Below are positions 47,380-58,980 of a stretch of DNA of 64,000 bases, one piece after another. Position 1 is the stretch's first letter. Each line of letters starts with the position of its first letter. Origin of the DNA: Castanea sativa. Its lineage: Eukaryota > Streptophyta > Magnoliopsida > Fagales > Fagaceae. The stretch covers positions 24,780,322 through 24,844,321 of the forward strand of contig NC_134017.1 in assembly GCF_040712315.1 (NCBI RefSeq). Reading direction: 5' to 3'. The position numbers were made by a program, and so were the translations under genes. Under the pieces are notes generated by a model that searched no databases, was not told the origin of the DNA, and saw nothing but the letters and a program-made list of their open reading frames with translations.

Positions 47380-47605
47380 ACAATGTGAATTGAGTTTTTA
47401 ATATTGCCAATGAGAATTGGGTTTTTGATATTACCAATGAAAATTGAGTTTTTGATAAATAATTTGCCTTGGACTTTAATCATGAGCTTGTCAAATATTG
47501 CCAAGTATAAGTTTTCTTGGACTTAAGAAAAAAATGGGATGTGTGCATTGGGCTCGCAAGACCGGTTTTGGACTTAGCTAAATAATGATAATGAAATTGG
47601 ATAAG
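47380..47605 (+). repeat. Minisatellite, block 3 with second higher-order tail
   Basis: The array resumes after the solo LTR to about 47455. A second copy of the ~155-base tail follows (about 47450-47605, with GGGATGTGTGCATTGGGCT and AATGATAATGAAATTGG), homologous to 41170-41325. Array plus tail therefore form a higher-order unit present twice. Confidence 0.8.
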
Positions 47606-48274
47606 ATATGAGTATTTTAGGCTTTTTGTAATGATTTATATCGTGACCCACTTTCGATAATGAGATTAGAAAAATTTGTGGTCTAATGGGATGAGAAATA
47701 TTCATGGAGACCCTAAATAATTTATAGGTAATATTTTGATATTTTTTTGGTGAATAGCTAAATAGGATTGGGGCATGTGGCATGAGAGAAAAAATTTCAC
47801 CTCAACAACAATCAAGAGATTGTATTGCCTAATTGATTGTAGAAATTTGAATTTGAATTTAAGAGTTAATTAGGAAATGACAAAGCATTTGATGGCTCAT
47901 TTAATTTGACGATCATTCCTAAAATACTTTAATATTCGAATTCAAACTAATTTGATATATAAGGCAATAGAAGTCAGTTGATTAACAGGCATATTAAAAG
48001 GCAGGAGCACATTAAAGATCAAAAGCACTTTTAATAATTGATGTTGAGTTTAATAAAGGAAATATCTTCAAGATTTAATGAAGACTCCACTCCAATTAAG
48101 CGTCACTCCTTCATAAGACTTACTCATTAATTCTAATTAAACTTCAACTCTTTGTTTTTACACACGTGCACACACTTGGATGATATGTCTATATGTTTAG
48201 ATGCTTAAGTGATCATGTAGTTGGACGTTCATGCGCTCACGCACTTTGATTATTGTGTGTAAATGATGAGGTGA
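47606..48274. other. Intergenic DNA
   Basis: AT-rich, no gene or element recognised. Confidence 0.5.
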
Positions 48275-48560
48275 TTGGGCGGTAAGAGGTACATGCTTAG
48301 TTGCTCACATGCTTATATGCTCACATGCCCTCACACTTGCATGGTCGCATATTTACTTGCTTTGATGGTAACATGCTTTCACACTCACATGTTCACATGT
48401 CTTCTTGCTCACATGCTCACATGTCTTATATGCTCACATGCTCACATGTTTAAATGCTCACATGCTTACATTCTTAGATGCTAACATGTTAACCTGCTAG
48501 GATGCTCACATGCTCATATGTTTAGATGCCCACATGATCACATGTTAATATGCTCATACC
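48275..48560. repeat. Degenerate minisatellite of CTCACATG words
   Basis: The words GCTCACATG and ACATGCTTA recur roughly every 8-20 bases over ~285 bases. The 69-codon Met/His/Cys-rich frame across it is a by-product of the repeat. Confidence 0.8.
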
Positions 48561-48960
48561 TTTTGTCGACTTCACATGACCCATAGACGAACTCTAGGGT
48601 TTAGATGTATGTGCGCATTTGCATAGGCTTACTAAGTAGAGACAGTAAAGATATATGAAGGCCAGCTACAACTGGGTAGGCTTAGGGTGCCAAACCTCTT
48701 CCCATCATCTACTCTAACTCTGAACCTTGTCTAGTAGGAAGACCTTCATGGAGTAATTTTTGGTTCCCGAACCTAGAACTAGGTGGCGACTCTTTTTGCC
48801 TCTTTTAAAGAGGCAATGTGTACTCTCTAGCTCATGCCGGCTTCAAGTCTAAACCACTTTCAGGGAGATTAAGTACCATGCACACCACCTTTGTGAGAAT
48901 GAACCAATATGTCGATATGTCATCTAAAGAGAGTACTAATCACGAAACTTACACTTCGGT

Positions 48961-48961
<1 letters not shown>

Positions 48962-48990
<29 letters not shown>
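48962..48990. repeat. (GA)n microsatellite
   Basis: Uninterrupted GA dinucleotides followed by a short AGAGAAGAG tail. Confidence 0.9.
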
Positions 48991-48995
<5 letters not shown>

Positions 48996-50930
48996 AAGAG
49001 AATGAGAGAGAAAAGATTCATATGTGTGCATATAAATATATATTACGGAAAGAGAGAGAAAGTTGAATAAAATAATTGCTAAAAATTATAGTACATAGAT
49101 CCGCACCATGCCATTTGTAGAACATCATTATAGCATCGTGCTATTTCTTTTGGCATTTGGCACACCTAATGAAGCAAAAATTTTGGTATTTGGTTTGTCA
49201 AATGCTAAATTTTTTTTTAGTATTTTGCACACCTAATGCCAATTCCCGTACCATCCCTAAATAGTTATGCATATAAAATAACAATATTCTACAATAAAGA
49301 TATAACTTTTTAATTATAGAAAATACAGTAAAGATGTACTATTAGCTATTCCACATGAATAATGATTTCATTATCATTTTATAGCAATATTCCAAAGAGT
49401 AAGCTATTTCTACAGACATAACAATTTTTACAACAAATTTCACATCTCTTGAGTTGGCAGGTTATTATTAATTTTCATAAAGACCACCACTGAAATTATT
49501 TTATTATAACTAGATGATGTCCCATGTGATACGTGACTGCTTTATAATTTCATTTGAAATCATTGTTATTTATATTAAGATTCTATATAATACTTATTTC
49601 GTTGTATAAAATTTATGTTTGCCACAATATTGTTGAATGCTTTGAAATTTGGTTTTCTTCATTCATATTTTATTTATAAAAAAATTGTATAATACCAAAA
49701 GATTATAACATATTATAATATTTACTGTTAAATGTAGACTTTATTTTTTAAATTGATTAAATGATTTTGAATTCTATAAATAAGAATTTAAGGAATAAAA
49801 TACTTTTTTATATCCTAAAATTACATGAATTTAAGTAACCCCTCAAAAACTTTCTCAACCACTCCATTCTCACAACCAAATATGGAGACCCCAATCTCAA
49901 ACACCTAATTCATTATCTCAATGAAATTAAGGAAATCATTTGTAAGTATCAGCACAAAGAGAATGTGATTAAACTAGGAAAAATTGGCTAAAACACATCA
50001 AGTTATCAAAATTAAATTGCCTTTAGGTGGGTTTCCATATCTAAAAAAAACATAAAACACTTTGATATCATCATCGGTTTTTTTTTTTCACTATGGTTCA
50101 TATATCACAAAATCGCAATAAAAAATCCACAAAGAAACCTACAAATTATGAGTTGAAAAAAATAGCTATTTTCATAAATAATGAATTAGAAGGTTTCTTT
50201 TTCTTTTTCTTTAGTTCTAAAATAAAATACATTTATGACTTTCCCATACCAAAATCTCAAATACCCAAAAACTCAAAACCAAAAAATCCACAACGGTCAT
50301 ACTTTAAAATAAAAACCGTAAACTACTGTCACTGAATAAAAAATGCAAGCCCTCTTTCTTTTGTCACAACCTACTCATATGGGTGAAGATCAAATGGTAT
50401 GATAGTGTTGGAATTATGTAGGTTGTTGAAAGATTGAAAGTAAATGATATTGTTTTTTGTCTAGTATATTTGAAATGAGATGGTATGAAGAGTTGTGGGC
50501 ATGTGTACATAAAGGAGTAGAAGTGAGAATGGTGAATGGAATTGCAAAGATTTTTGTGTGTGAGAGTGGAAAAGTCTTTAAATATTGAACCAAAAGAAAA
50601 AAATAGTAGTCTTGAAACATTGATCCAAAGCAAATAAAGAGTCTATATTTTTAAATTTGTTCATATCTTTGATTTAGGGCCCATTTGGTTAGGTGTTTTA
50701 GGAGATTAAAAGATTGTTTTCAAATTCCAAAACTCTATTTTGCAATTATAATTCCCCATAGTTTTTTTTCCACTACAAACGCTTATTTTAAACTCAAAAT
50801 ATAGTTTTCCAACAACTTATACAAATACACCCTTGGTTTGAGAGTATTTTAATTTTCTTTTCAAACAGTGTGACACATGGCAAAACCTACTCATGCTCTC
50901 CCGAATGCGGTCTTATATATATATATATAT

Positions 50931-50933
50931 TGA

Positions 50934-50993
<60 letters not shown>
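50931..50993. repeat. (TA)n/(GA)n compound microsatellite
   Basis: A (TA)n tract (about 50914-50930) runs into interrupted (GA)n up to 50993. Confidence 0.9.
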
Positions 50994-51000
<7 letters not shown>

Positions 51001-51779
51001 TGTCAATTTTGGTGTGCCTCTATACTTAGATGCCTTATGAGTAGGAGTGTGCATGGTGCCGTTAGTGTGGTTATTGGGCAAATATGCCACTGCACTATAG
51101 GGGTCAGTTATCCCTTCACCACCTCTGCTCAACACCATTGGAAGTCGGTTCTCCAGCCTCCATCTATGTGATTTTCCTACATTGGGGTGGGTTGGCTCAA
51201 TTAGTTTGAAATATTTGAGTTAGGGTTGAGAACTGTATCAATCAACATACCAAACCACAACCATAACAAAAATCAAACAACCCACAAATTGTATCTCACA
51301 ACCACAAATAATCAAACACATCGAAATCCACAACCAAAATCAAAACCTAAAGATCAGAAAACCCACAATTCAAAAAATTAATCCACAAATCACAACAACT
51401 ATACCTAGAACAAATCAAAATCCACAAATCTCAAACTCAAATCCAAAAATGAAAAAAACATACATTTAGATCATGTACAAATCACGAGCACATTGCACCA
51501 GTGCTGGAACCAACCTTATTTTGTGATTACCGGCTTCAAGTTAGTCGGTTGACCTATTGAACGATGCAACTCCATCCGTGCCGTGGCAACACATTGGTTC
51601 GAATAGGTGCTTGCACACCCTTACCAAAAGTAAGAAAATTATTGAAAAAATATATAATCAGCAAAAACTATAAGCATGTGAGATGCACATGCAATCATAA
51701 TTAAGAAATAAACAAAATTGCTACACAAAAGTTCCAACTTGGCGCGCAACCATAGCACCTAAAAAGGCCAAAAAGCCCC

Positions 51780-52083
51780 CTAAATTTAGGGTTTTTCACT
51801 CCACTAAACCCAATTCCATTTCCCCCCAAAAGCTTAAACCCTATCTTACTCTTACTCACATCTAAAAAACCAAAGAAGAAGAAGATGAAGAGATAAAACA
51901 AGTCCCACCGGCAAATGCCACCACCACCTCTATGAAACCGTCCTTTCCTCCTTCTTCTTCTTATCCTTCCACAATGGCTTTCTCTTTAGGATTCCATTTC
52001 TCCACAATCCTCCTCCGCCACCACCCTTACTCTCTCTTAACCGCTCCAACCCGCTTCTCCTCATCCTCAAGGCTCCGCCACAA
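51780..52083 (+). pseudogene. 5'UTR and transit-peptide-like first exon fragment, truncated
   Basis: A CT-rich leader with telo-box-like AAACCCTA (about 51836) leads to ATG at 51932 (in frame with a second ATG at 51974). About 50 codons follow, rich in Ser, Thr, Arg and His and poor in acids (MAFSLGFHFST..., APTRFSSSSRLRHN), the look of a plastid or mitochondrial targeting peptide. At 52084 the sequence runs straight into repeat copy B, and a stop follows at 52091. The rest of the gene is not in the window, so family and function are unknown. Confidence 0.5.
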
Positions 52084-52535
52084 TCTATTATAATTTGGAA
52101 ATTTTTTATTTTTCAAACAAATTAAAATGATAAACTTTAGAGATAAGCAGTACCTGTAATTTCTTTTTTGAACGTGTGTTTGAAAGTAGTGTAGTAATAT
52201 AGAAAAGAGTTTGGGTAGGAAAAACAAGATGAATGTGATGGGAAAAAATGCTAAATTTTAGGAGTTCTCTTAGTTTTTTATTTTTTAAATTGGGGGGTGT
52301 TTTACTTTTATTTGAATGAAAAATGAATAAAAAAATGCTAAATTTTAGGGAATAAAAAGATGAACAAAAAATCATAAATATTAGGAGTTCTCTTTTTGAA
52401 TTCAAAATGAAAGTTATTATTTAACATATTTTATGACTATATTTCTAATAAAAGTTACCATTTATTAATGAAGGTATTTTTGTAGCACATAAAAGTCCAG
52501 TTCAAAGAGAGAAATCCTCTTATTAATAGTATAGA

Positions 52536-52919
52536 CTAGACTCATCACACTTGCTTTGCACGTGCAATAATTCTCTTTTGCATTTTTTGTTTTTGTTTTT
52601 TGGTTTAGTGTTATAATTTTAAAAGTGATGTTTAAATAACTATGTTTTGTTTTTAAGAAAGAGATAAGATAATGTGGTATAATGTTTAAAAATGGGATAA
52701 AAATAATGCCTTAAGTTTTAGGCTGAATGGAGAAAATAAAGGAAATATGTTAAAACTTAAGAACAGTAAATTACTCTTTTAACCCATTTGTTTTTTTAAT
52801 TTAAAATTATTTAACTAAAAGATAAGGGTATTTTAGAGAGTTTAAGAATTTGTGTGAGGATATTTTAGTATGCAAAATGTTGAAAACCAAACAAGGAATC
52901 CTGTTATTAATAGCATAGA
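52536..52919 (-). mobile_element. Small non-autonomous Helitron, copy B, minus strand
   Basis: Minus strand: A, then TCTATGCTATTAATAAC at 52919; end GTGATGAGTCTAG at 52536 followed by T; a GCACGTGC-containing hairpin region lies just inside. All four Helitron landmarks are intact here. Its 3' CTAG abuts another Helitron 5' start, a head-to-tail junction. Confidence 0.65.
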
Positions 52920-52921
52920 TA

Positions 52922-53335
52922 TCTATAACATAATTCCACTCTTTGGACTGGACTTTTATATAATTTTGAAATACCCCTAAATCCTATATTTAATAGAGAC
53001 AAAACTTGAGGACAACCCAATAAAAATACATCTCCAACATAACTCCATGTAAAATGCCTACACAATAGAACACTCTCTTACTAATCCATGTCTTCAAAAT
53101 AAACTAATCCAAAAATTAAAATTAAAAAAAAAAAAAAAACTTCTCAGTCCACTTTGATATTTCCCTCAAGACCACGTTCTTTTTTTTTAAACTTTATTAA
53201 GACTCACTGGTTTCTTTTATTTGATTTATGGGTTTTTTTTTTTGAAATTTTGGTTTCTTTAATTCCTAATCTCCTGTACACTAGACAAAAAGAAAGAGCC
53301 TCATCGCAGGCGCAAAGTATGTGCGATGAGGCTAG
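52922..53335 (+). mobile_element. Small non-autonomous Helitron, copy B, plus strand
   Basis: Start TCTATAACATAATTCC after A. End: hairpin CCTCATCG ... CGATGAGG, then CTAG and T. It is orthologous to 33453-33882. Confidence 0.65.
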
Positions 53336-53495
53336 TAGATAGTGTGTGTGTGTGTGTGTGTGTGTGTCTGTCTGTCTGTGTGCGTATGATTTAGAATTTA
53401 ATTAGATTTAGACTCTTCATTTTTTGTATCCAATAATTCCCTTATCACAAAAATTAAAAAATTAGATGGATATATGACGCAAATTTGGACTCTAA

Positions 53496-53753
53496 GGGTC
53501 CGTTTGGATAGAACTTATTGCTGAAAACTGAAAACTGAAAACACTGTAGCGAAATAATTTTTAAATGTGTAAATAGTACTGCGGGACCCATTTTTAATAA
53601 AAAATTGCTAAAAAAGTACATACACAGTGCGCGCACAGTACGCGCACAGTGCGCGCACTGCGCGCTTGTCTCCGCAGCAGCAAAAAAAAAAAAAAAAAAA
53701 GGAAAGTAGCAAAACGCGGACGCAGCTACTTTCAGCTGAATCCAAACACATTC
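53496..53753. mobile_element. MITE, 258 bp, present only in copy B
   Basis: Ends GGGTCCGTTTGGAT... and ...ATCCAAACACATTC are flanked by TAA (possibly TCTAA) on both sides. Copy A has the uninterrupted site TTCTAATTG at about 34006-34014, so insertion limits and duplication are confirmed by the empty site. Inside lies a CpG-rich alternating stretch (53624-53668). Confidence 0.85.
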
Positions 53754-54038
53754 TAATTGAACTACAATTTAGAATCCAGTTTGATTTGAACTCTTTGATT
53801 TTAGTGTTTATGATTTGTCTTTTAGTGTTGACATCTTTTTTTTATTTTTTGGATAAGGTTTTTTATTTATTTATTTGCAAGAAGAAAAGTGTTACGTTCA
53901 TATTATTTTCACAACAAATTCTATATGATAATTATTACTAGTTCTAATTTGAACCACTGTTGAAATTTATTTTTTGTCCAAAAATAACAGTTTATAACAG
54001 CATTCCATATATAATTTGTTGTAAAAATATTATGAACA

Positions 54039-54723
54039 TGTTGGAACATTTTAATATTAAATAATTAAAATGAATAAATTTTATAACATAAATGTAAAGA
54101 TGTGGGAGTAAATGTGGAAGAAAATGAGTTAGTGAAAATGTTTAATCCCACATTGAAAAGGAGAGAGACTATTTTGTTCTTTTTAATTGTGGTGATTAAT
54201 GGGCTAACATGAATTGTCTCAAATATTGGGCCAGATACGTGCGCAAGGGGGAGGTGAAGCCAACAATTAATCTTGTAACACCCACTATATCATAATAATG
54301 AACCTAATTAATCAGATTAATTTGGGTAGTAATTTCGTGAGGCCCATTGAGCCTATAAATAGACCCATTCAGACACAATCCAACTGACTGCAATATACAA
54401 AAAAAAAAAAAAAATAGAGAGATTCTTGGCAAGGAAGGGTGTTCTTTCTGGTGGAGTTTTGGGCTTGAACACTTTGTGCAGAGGTTGTTCTAGCCATACA
54501 ACACTTGTTGGGCTGTTGTATCCTGGGGGAGACAAGTCAGAGACGGTCTGCACCGGTTACAAAGTTTAGCCAACCAAGGGCTTGAATCTCCTTAAAGAGA
54601 GCAAGTGTCACGCCTCAGTCCAAATAGTGTTGTGTAATCTCTTTCTTTAAACTAATAAAAATTCAGAAGTATTATTCAGTTTCTCTTTGTGTTATTTTCA
54701 TTATCATTGTGTTTGCACCAACA
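54039..54723 (+). mobile_element. Solo LTR, 685 bp, TSD GAACA, present only in copy B
   Basis: It starts TGTTGGAACATT and ends TTGCACCAACA, with perfect 5-bp duplications GAACA at 54034-54038 and 54724-54728. A TATA-like CCTATAAATAGA lies at about 54352. Copy A lacks it (empty site near 34600). The internal region is gone. Confidence 0.9.
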
Positions 54724-57700
54724 GAACATAATATTTCTCTTGCTAGAAATATTGATTTAGGGTATCAAAGGAGATTCACACAAGGTAGAAGTTGTACTCC
54801 AAAAACTTGATGTTCCAATATACTATAAACACAACCCCATCCGTATATTTCCAGTAGATGTGAAATATTTTATTTCCAGTATCTTCAAATTTTAAATGCA
54901 CACCAATTTCATGTTTAGTGCCCTTTCAATTTTACTCTAATTTTGTATTATTTATTTTTAAAATTCAATTCATCCCTCTAAACCTCAAAAATATTTATAA
55001 AAAAAAAAACTTAATTCAAATTAATTAGTCTTTTATGTAGAACTATGAATATGTGAAATTTGTTATAAAGTAAGTAAGTGTGCATGTTCTTAGTTGTATT
55101 CGTACATATGCACAAGTTATAATCTAGTATACTATAATCTCAACCTTCTTCAAACGGCTTGATGATGATTTGAAAGTAAATTGACTCCTCATAATGCTAG
55201 ACCTTATTTGCTAACCTTCCTTTTGATTGTTGGATGGTAGTTGAGTGTGTGGGTGCATGTAAAATATTGTATGTTGTGCGAAGACTTGCTAGATATGATG
55301 TGTAGAAAATTTTGAAAAAGAATTGATGTGTAGAAGTGTATATATGTGTGTGTGTGTGTGTGTTTAAAGAGTTGGGAGGAGTAAATGTTGCATGAGCAAC
55401 TTAATGTCCCTCTAAGCATTTTTCTCTTCGATCCACTACTCTAAGTTTTATAATAATTCTATTACCAGAAAATAGGAATTTTTGGAATCCTTTAATTTGA
55501 AGATAGGATTGATATTTATAGAGGGGGAATGAGGGAGATAGCTTCATATTTATCCTATTATTTCTCTTCAGGAGTTTTAAACATGCTTTTATCCTCAAAT
55601 GTGTCAAATTTTAATTTGTAATGATAAGATACATCAAAACTCAAATTTAGCAAGAATCTGGACATAATGCCAATTAGCACCTATGTCTCTATGACAAGGT
55701 GCCAATCGACACCTATGTCCTATGCCCATTTTCGCCACAACTTCGTTTTTTTAGCTTATTTTGCTTAATTTTTTTTACTTGTTTGAAGATACTTATGAGT
55801 TTTTTTTCTCTCTCTCACTATCTTTGTAGTTGCTTGAAAGTCACTAAATGATCATAACATTATCTTAATTATCCTATATTTTTATATCTAATTTTCCTTC
55901 TCTTCTTCAAGGATAGAAAGTCAAAAATCAAAATCTAGGGATTAACCTCATGAATTTTTTTATTGTTTTTAATTACATTTTTTTTCTTAAAAATTACACT
56001 TGAGATTTTGACATGAAATTAATTTTCATTAATTCAATTAAGGACTAGTCAAAATTAATCACCCATCCTCATGTGGTTTATGCTTTAACATATAAGAATG
56101 CATATTTACCATTAAACCTTGATATAGCTTGATCTTTTGATAGGACGGTCCAATTGACATGATCTTTGTGTTGTTTTGATTATAATGAACTCAAATTTAT
56201 TTTAGAGTAAAATTCATATTTACTCTTGTATTGTTTTAAAATTACAAATTTACCCATTGGTGGATTCCTCCGTTGCAAGACGAGGAGTCTATAGTAAATA
56301 AGTTGTATATGCAACAATTCACAAATCATGAGAAATTAGTGTTTAAAATGAAACTTCTCTAGTATAAACATAATATAGTTTTGTTATATGGTTGTGAATA
56401 TACATGTAGGTTGTACTATACGAGTAATCTTACTTTAGAAGCAAAAGAATGAAGAAAAAGCAAAAAATTAGAAAACTTTATTTAGTGCCTTACTTGAACA
56501 AGATTGAGCGCCGCTCAAGTGAAGTTACAGTACGTTGAGAGTGTTGATCAAGAAACCGAAGGTATTAATTGACACTTCAATAAACCCGCTTGAGCAAGGC
56601 TAGAACATATAACAAATGAGTACATATAGACTTGGCTGTTTGAAGAATATCAATTAATTTTAGGTAAAAATGTAAGATGGCTTACAGGAATATCAATTAA
56701 TTTTAAAATATATTTCAATAAAAATATGTTTGATTAGACATTTGTTTATTTATCTTAATTTTTTCAGTAGTTCATGGCTTCTAATTTCAAAGTAGAAGAC
56801 AGACATAACATAAACATTATGTAGCAAAATCTAATATTAAAGTAGAAAATAAACACAAACACAAACATAAACATAACATTATGTGATATTAAGAACTTTA
56901 CAGTAATGCTATCTATAGGGGATCACGATCGTTGTTATGGACACAAATTGAATTTAATTCTCAATTATGGGAAGAAAAAAAACTACTAAATTAAGATAAA
57001 TGTAATAGGTCTTATGTAAATCCAAACAACACTAACTAAAAAAATCGAAGTAACACTAACATTACAACAATATGTACAACAACAATAATCCCTTGTATTA
57101 TTTTTCACTAAGACTTAACAAACTTCTCGCATCCATTGTCATGTTCATGCACATCCTTTATATGTTGTTGACTGCTACCTCAAGTAGTCACAATTGATTA
57201 TTATGATGTTTTCAAACTCTTATTTTTAGAAAGCGTAATTTTGGCAAAAACACAACTATTATAAAGTGCTCTTAATTCTTTATACTTTTAACTATCATAC
57301 ACTCACTCCTAGTAATATTGTTATTTTGTTATCCTAAATGTTCTTCCAAAGCTTGTTTTCTCTTTTGGTGCTGGAATATTGTCAATGCTAGTATCATTTT
57401 ACAAAAAAACTTTTGGACGCCACAACTACGATTAAATAAAAGCTAATCAAGTTTTGGACTAAATTTTTTGTATCTTTGTTCCTAAAACTCTTCATCAATA
57501 GGTATTGAGAAATAATATTTTTATCTTTTTCATTATGGGTAGCTTAATAGTTATTTGTTAGAAAACAAAATTATGTACACTACTAGGAAAAAAAAAGAAA
57601 AAAGAAAAAGAAAAGAAAAGAACCTTGCTCTACTTGTTGATACCTCCTAGTAATTCAAAAGGAGAGATTCAAGGTTAAAAGCAAAGTCTTTATTAAAGAA

Positions 57701-58980
57701 CATGGGGTTGAAGGTAGTTTGTCTTTAAGATATTCAATGGACATAACCAAATTCCTTTGTATATAAAATTTTTGTCCTTTTTCTTTTTTAAGCAAACAAA
57801 ATCAATTTATAATATATTTAATTAAAAAAATTAATTAAACAATTACTTTCTTTCCTTAATGTTTTTTCCTATTTCAAGCGATTTTAATTTCAACATAACG
57901 GTTAAACATAAACATAAACATAAACGTTATGTGGAAAATATAATCAACTTATTTCAAAATGAGTAATATGATTTTAAGAATTGTACTATAAAGTTACAAT
58001 AGGAATTTCAGAGGATCTTGAATCTCTTCACAAAAAAATTTGGAATTCACTTCACAATTATGGTCAATGTTATTAACTATGTTTTTTAACCTAACCCATA
58101 ATCCATGGTGTCGATACCGTATTTTATCTAGCCTTAAATTTTGTTGGGGATCCAAGTTTTAAATTAAGGGTCTCAGGGACTTATTTTAACCTTGCATCCA
58201 AGATATTGAGAGCCTTTTTAATTTGTTCAATTTATAGGAAAAAATCAGACTTGAATTGTTTGAATCATTGTGGAATATATGAAAATTACCAATTTGAGCT
58301 TACCTTAGAAAATGTGCTTTATTTCTTTACTGACTTTTGTTTTCCCTTGAATTGCATTAGAGATCCTTACTGATGTGTTACTACAGTTTTCAGGTTGCTC
58401 CGGTGAGTTTAAATTTGGTTAAAAATTAACCTTGGATGTGCTTGGAACCACAATTCAATTAAGGAAATTATTTAAATTTTTCAAGAGATATTTGCCGTTA
58501 TTTCAATTGGGTCCAGAAGTCTCACATTTAATTTTATTGGTCTCATAATATTAATCTCTTGGAAATTAATCAAGTAATCCTAACATGTTTATTGAGTGTG
58601 TCCAATTTGTATTTAAAGTCCACCGATTATTGGATTGAGAAAAATGGATGAAATTATATAGCATTAAATTAGGAATTCAGAATCCTCTTTATTCAATAGG
58701 ATTCCCCTCTAAATGGTTTTGGCATCATATTGCAGCACCTTGCCAGCACACACCTCAATAGACTCATTCCCACGCTTTTAGTATTGCAAATAACCACAGC
58801 ATACCTCACCATATTAGAAAAGTACCTCTCATACACGGGCAGAGAGAAATTTTTCTCTAGCCCTCCCCCATTTTCTCATTTTTCCTCCATCACCAACCCA
58901 GAAAATAAACAAAAAAAAAATCTCAAAAAAGCTCCACAAAGAAACCCTAGAATACAACATAGGTAAAGAGGAGAAGAAGC

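Larger units (their letters stand above)
49510..52535 (-). mobile_element. Putative ~3-kb non-autonomous Helitron with captured gene piece
   Basis: On the minus strand a Helitron-type start TCTATACTATTAATAAG (from 52535) directly follows the CTAG end of the Helitron at 52536-52919. The nearest fitting 3' end is at 49510: an imperfect GTCACGT...ATGGGAC hairpin, then CATCTAG followed by T. Between them lies a 5'UTR/first-exon-like fragment (51780-52083) in opposite orientation. The ends fit Helitron rules, but the pairing of this start with this end is inferred. Confidence 0.4.
52084..58979 (+). repeat. Large dispersed direct repeat, copy B (~6.9 kb)
   Basis: It is homologous throughout to 32612-38826 with substitutions and small indels. 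It is longer than copy A because of two nested insertions, a MITE (53496-53753) and a solo LTR (54039-54723), plus ~50 bases near 58900 missing from copy A. Homology stops exactly where the Gypsy LTR begins, so the right end is probably cut by that insertion. Confidence 0.88.

Noticed and set aside
48275..48484. 69-codon Met/His/Cys-rich open frame resembling a metal-binding peptide
   Set aside because: It is produced by the CTCACATG minisatellite; no start context or splice signals, and the repeat runs past the frame on both sides.
32612..58979. The two ~6-kb copies as giant LTRs of one retrotransposon
   Set aside because: Copies lack TG/CA ends, no primer-binding site follows copy A, no polypurine tract precedes copy B, no edge duplication exists, and the 13 kb between them holds no related gag or pol (the Copia there is a separate nested element).
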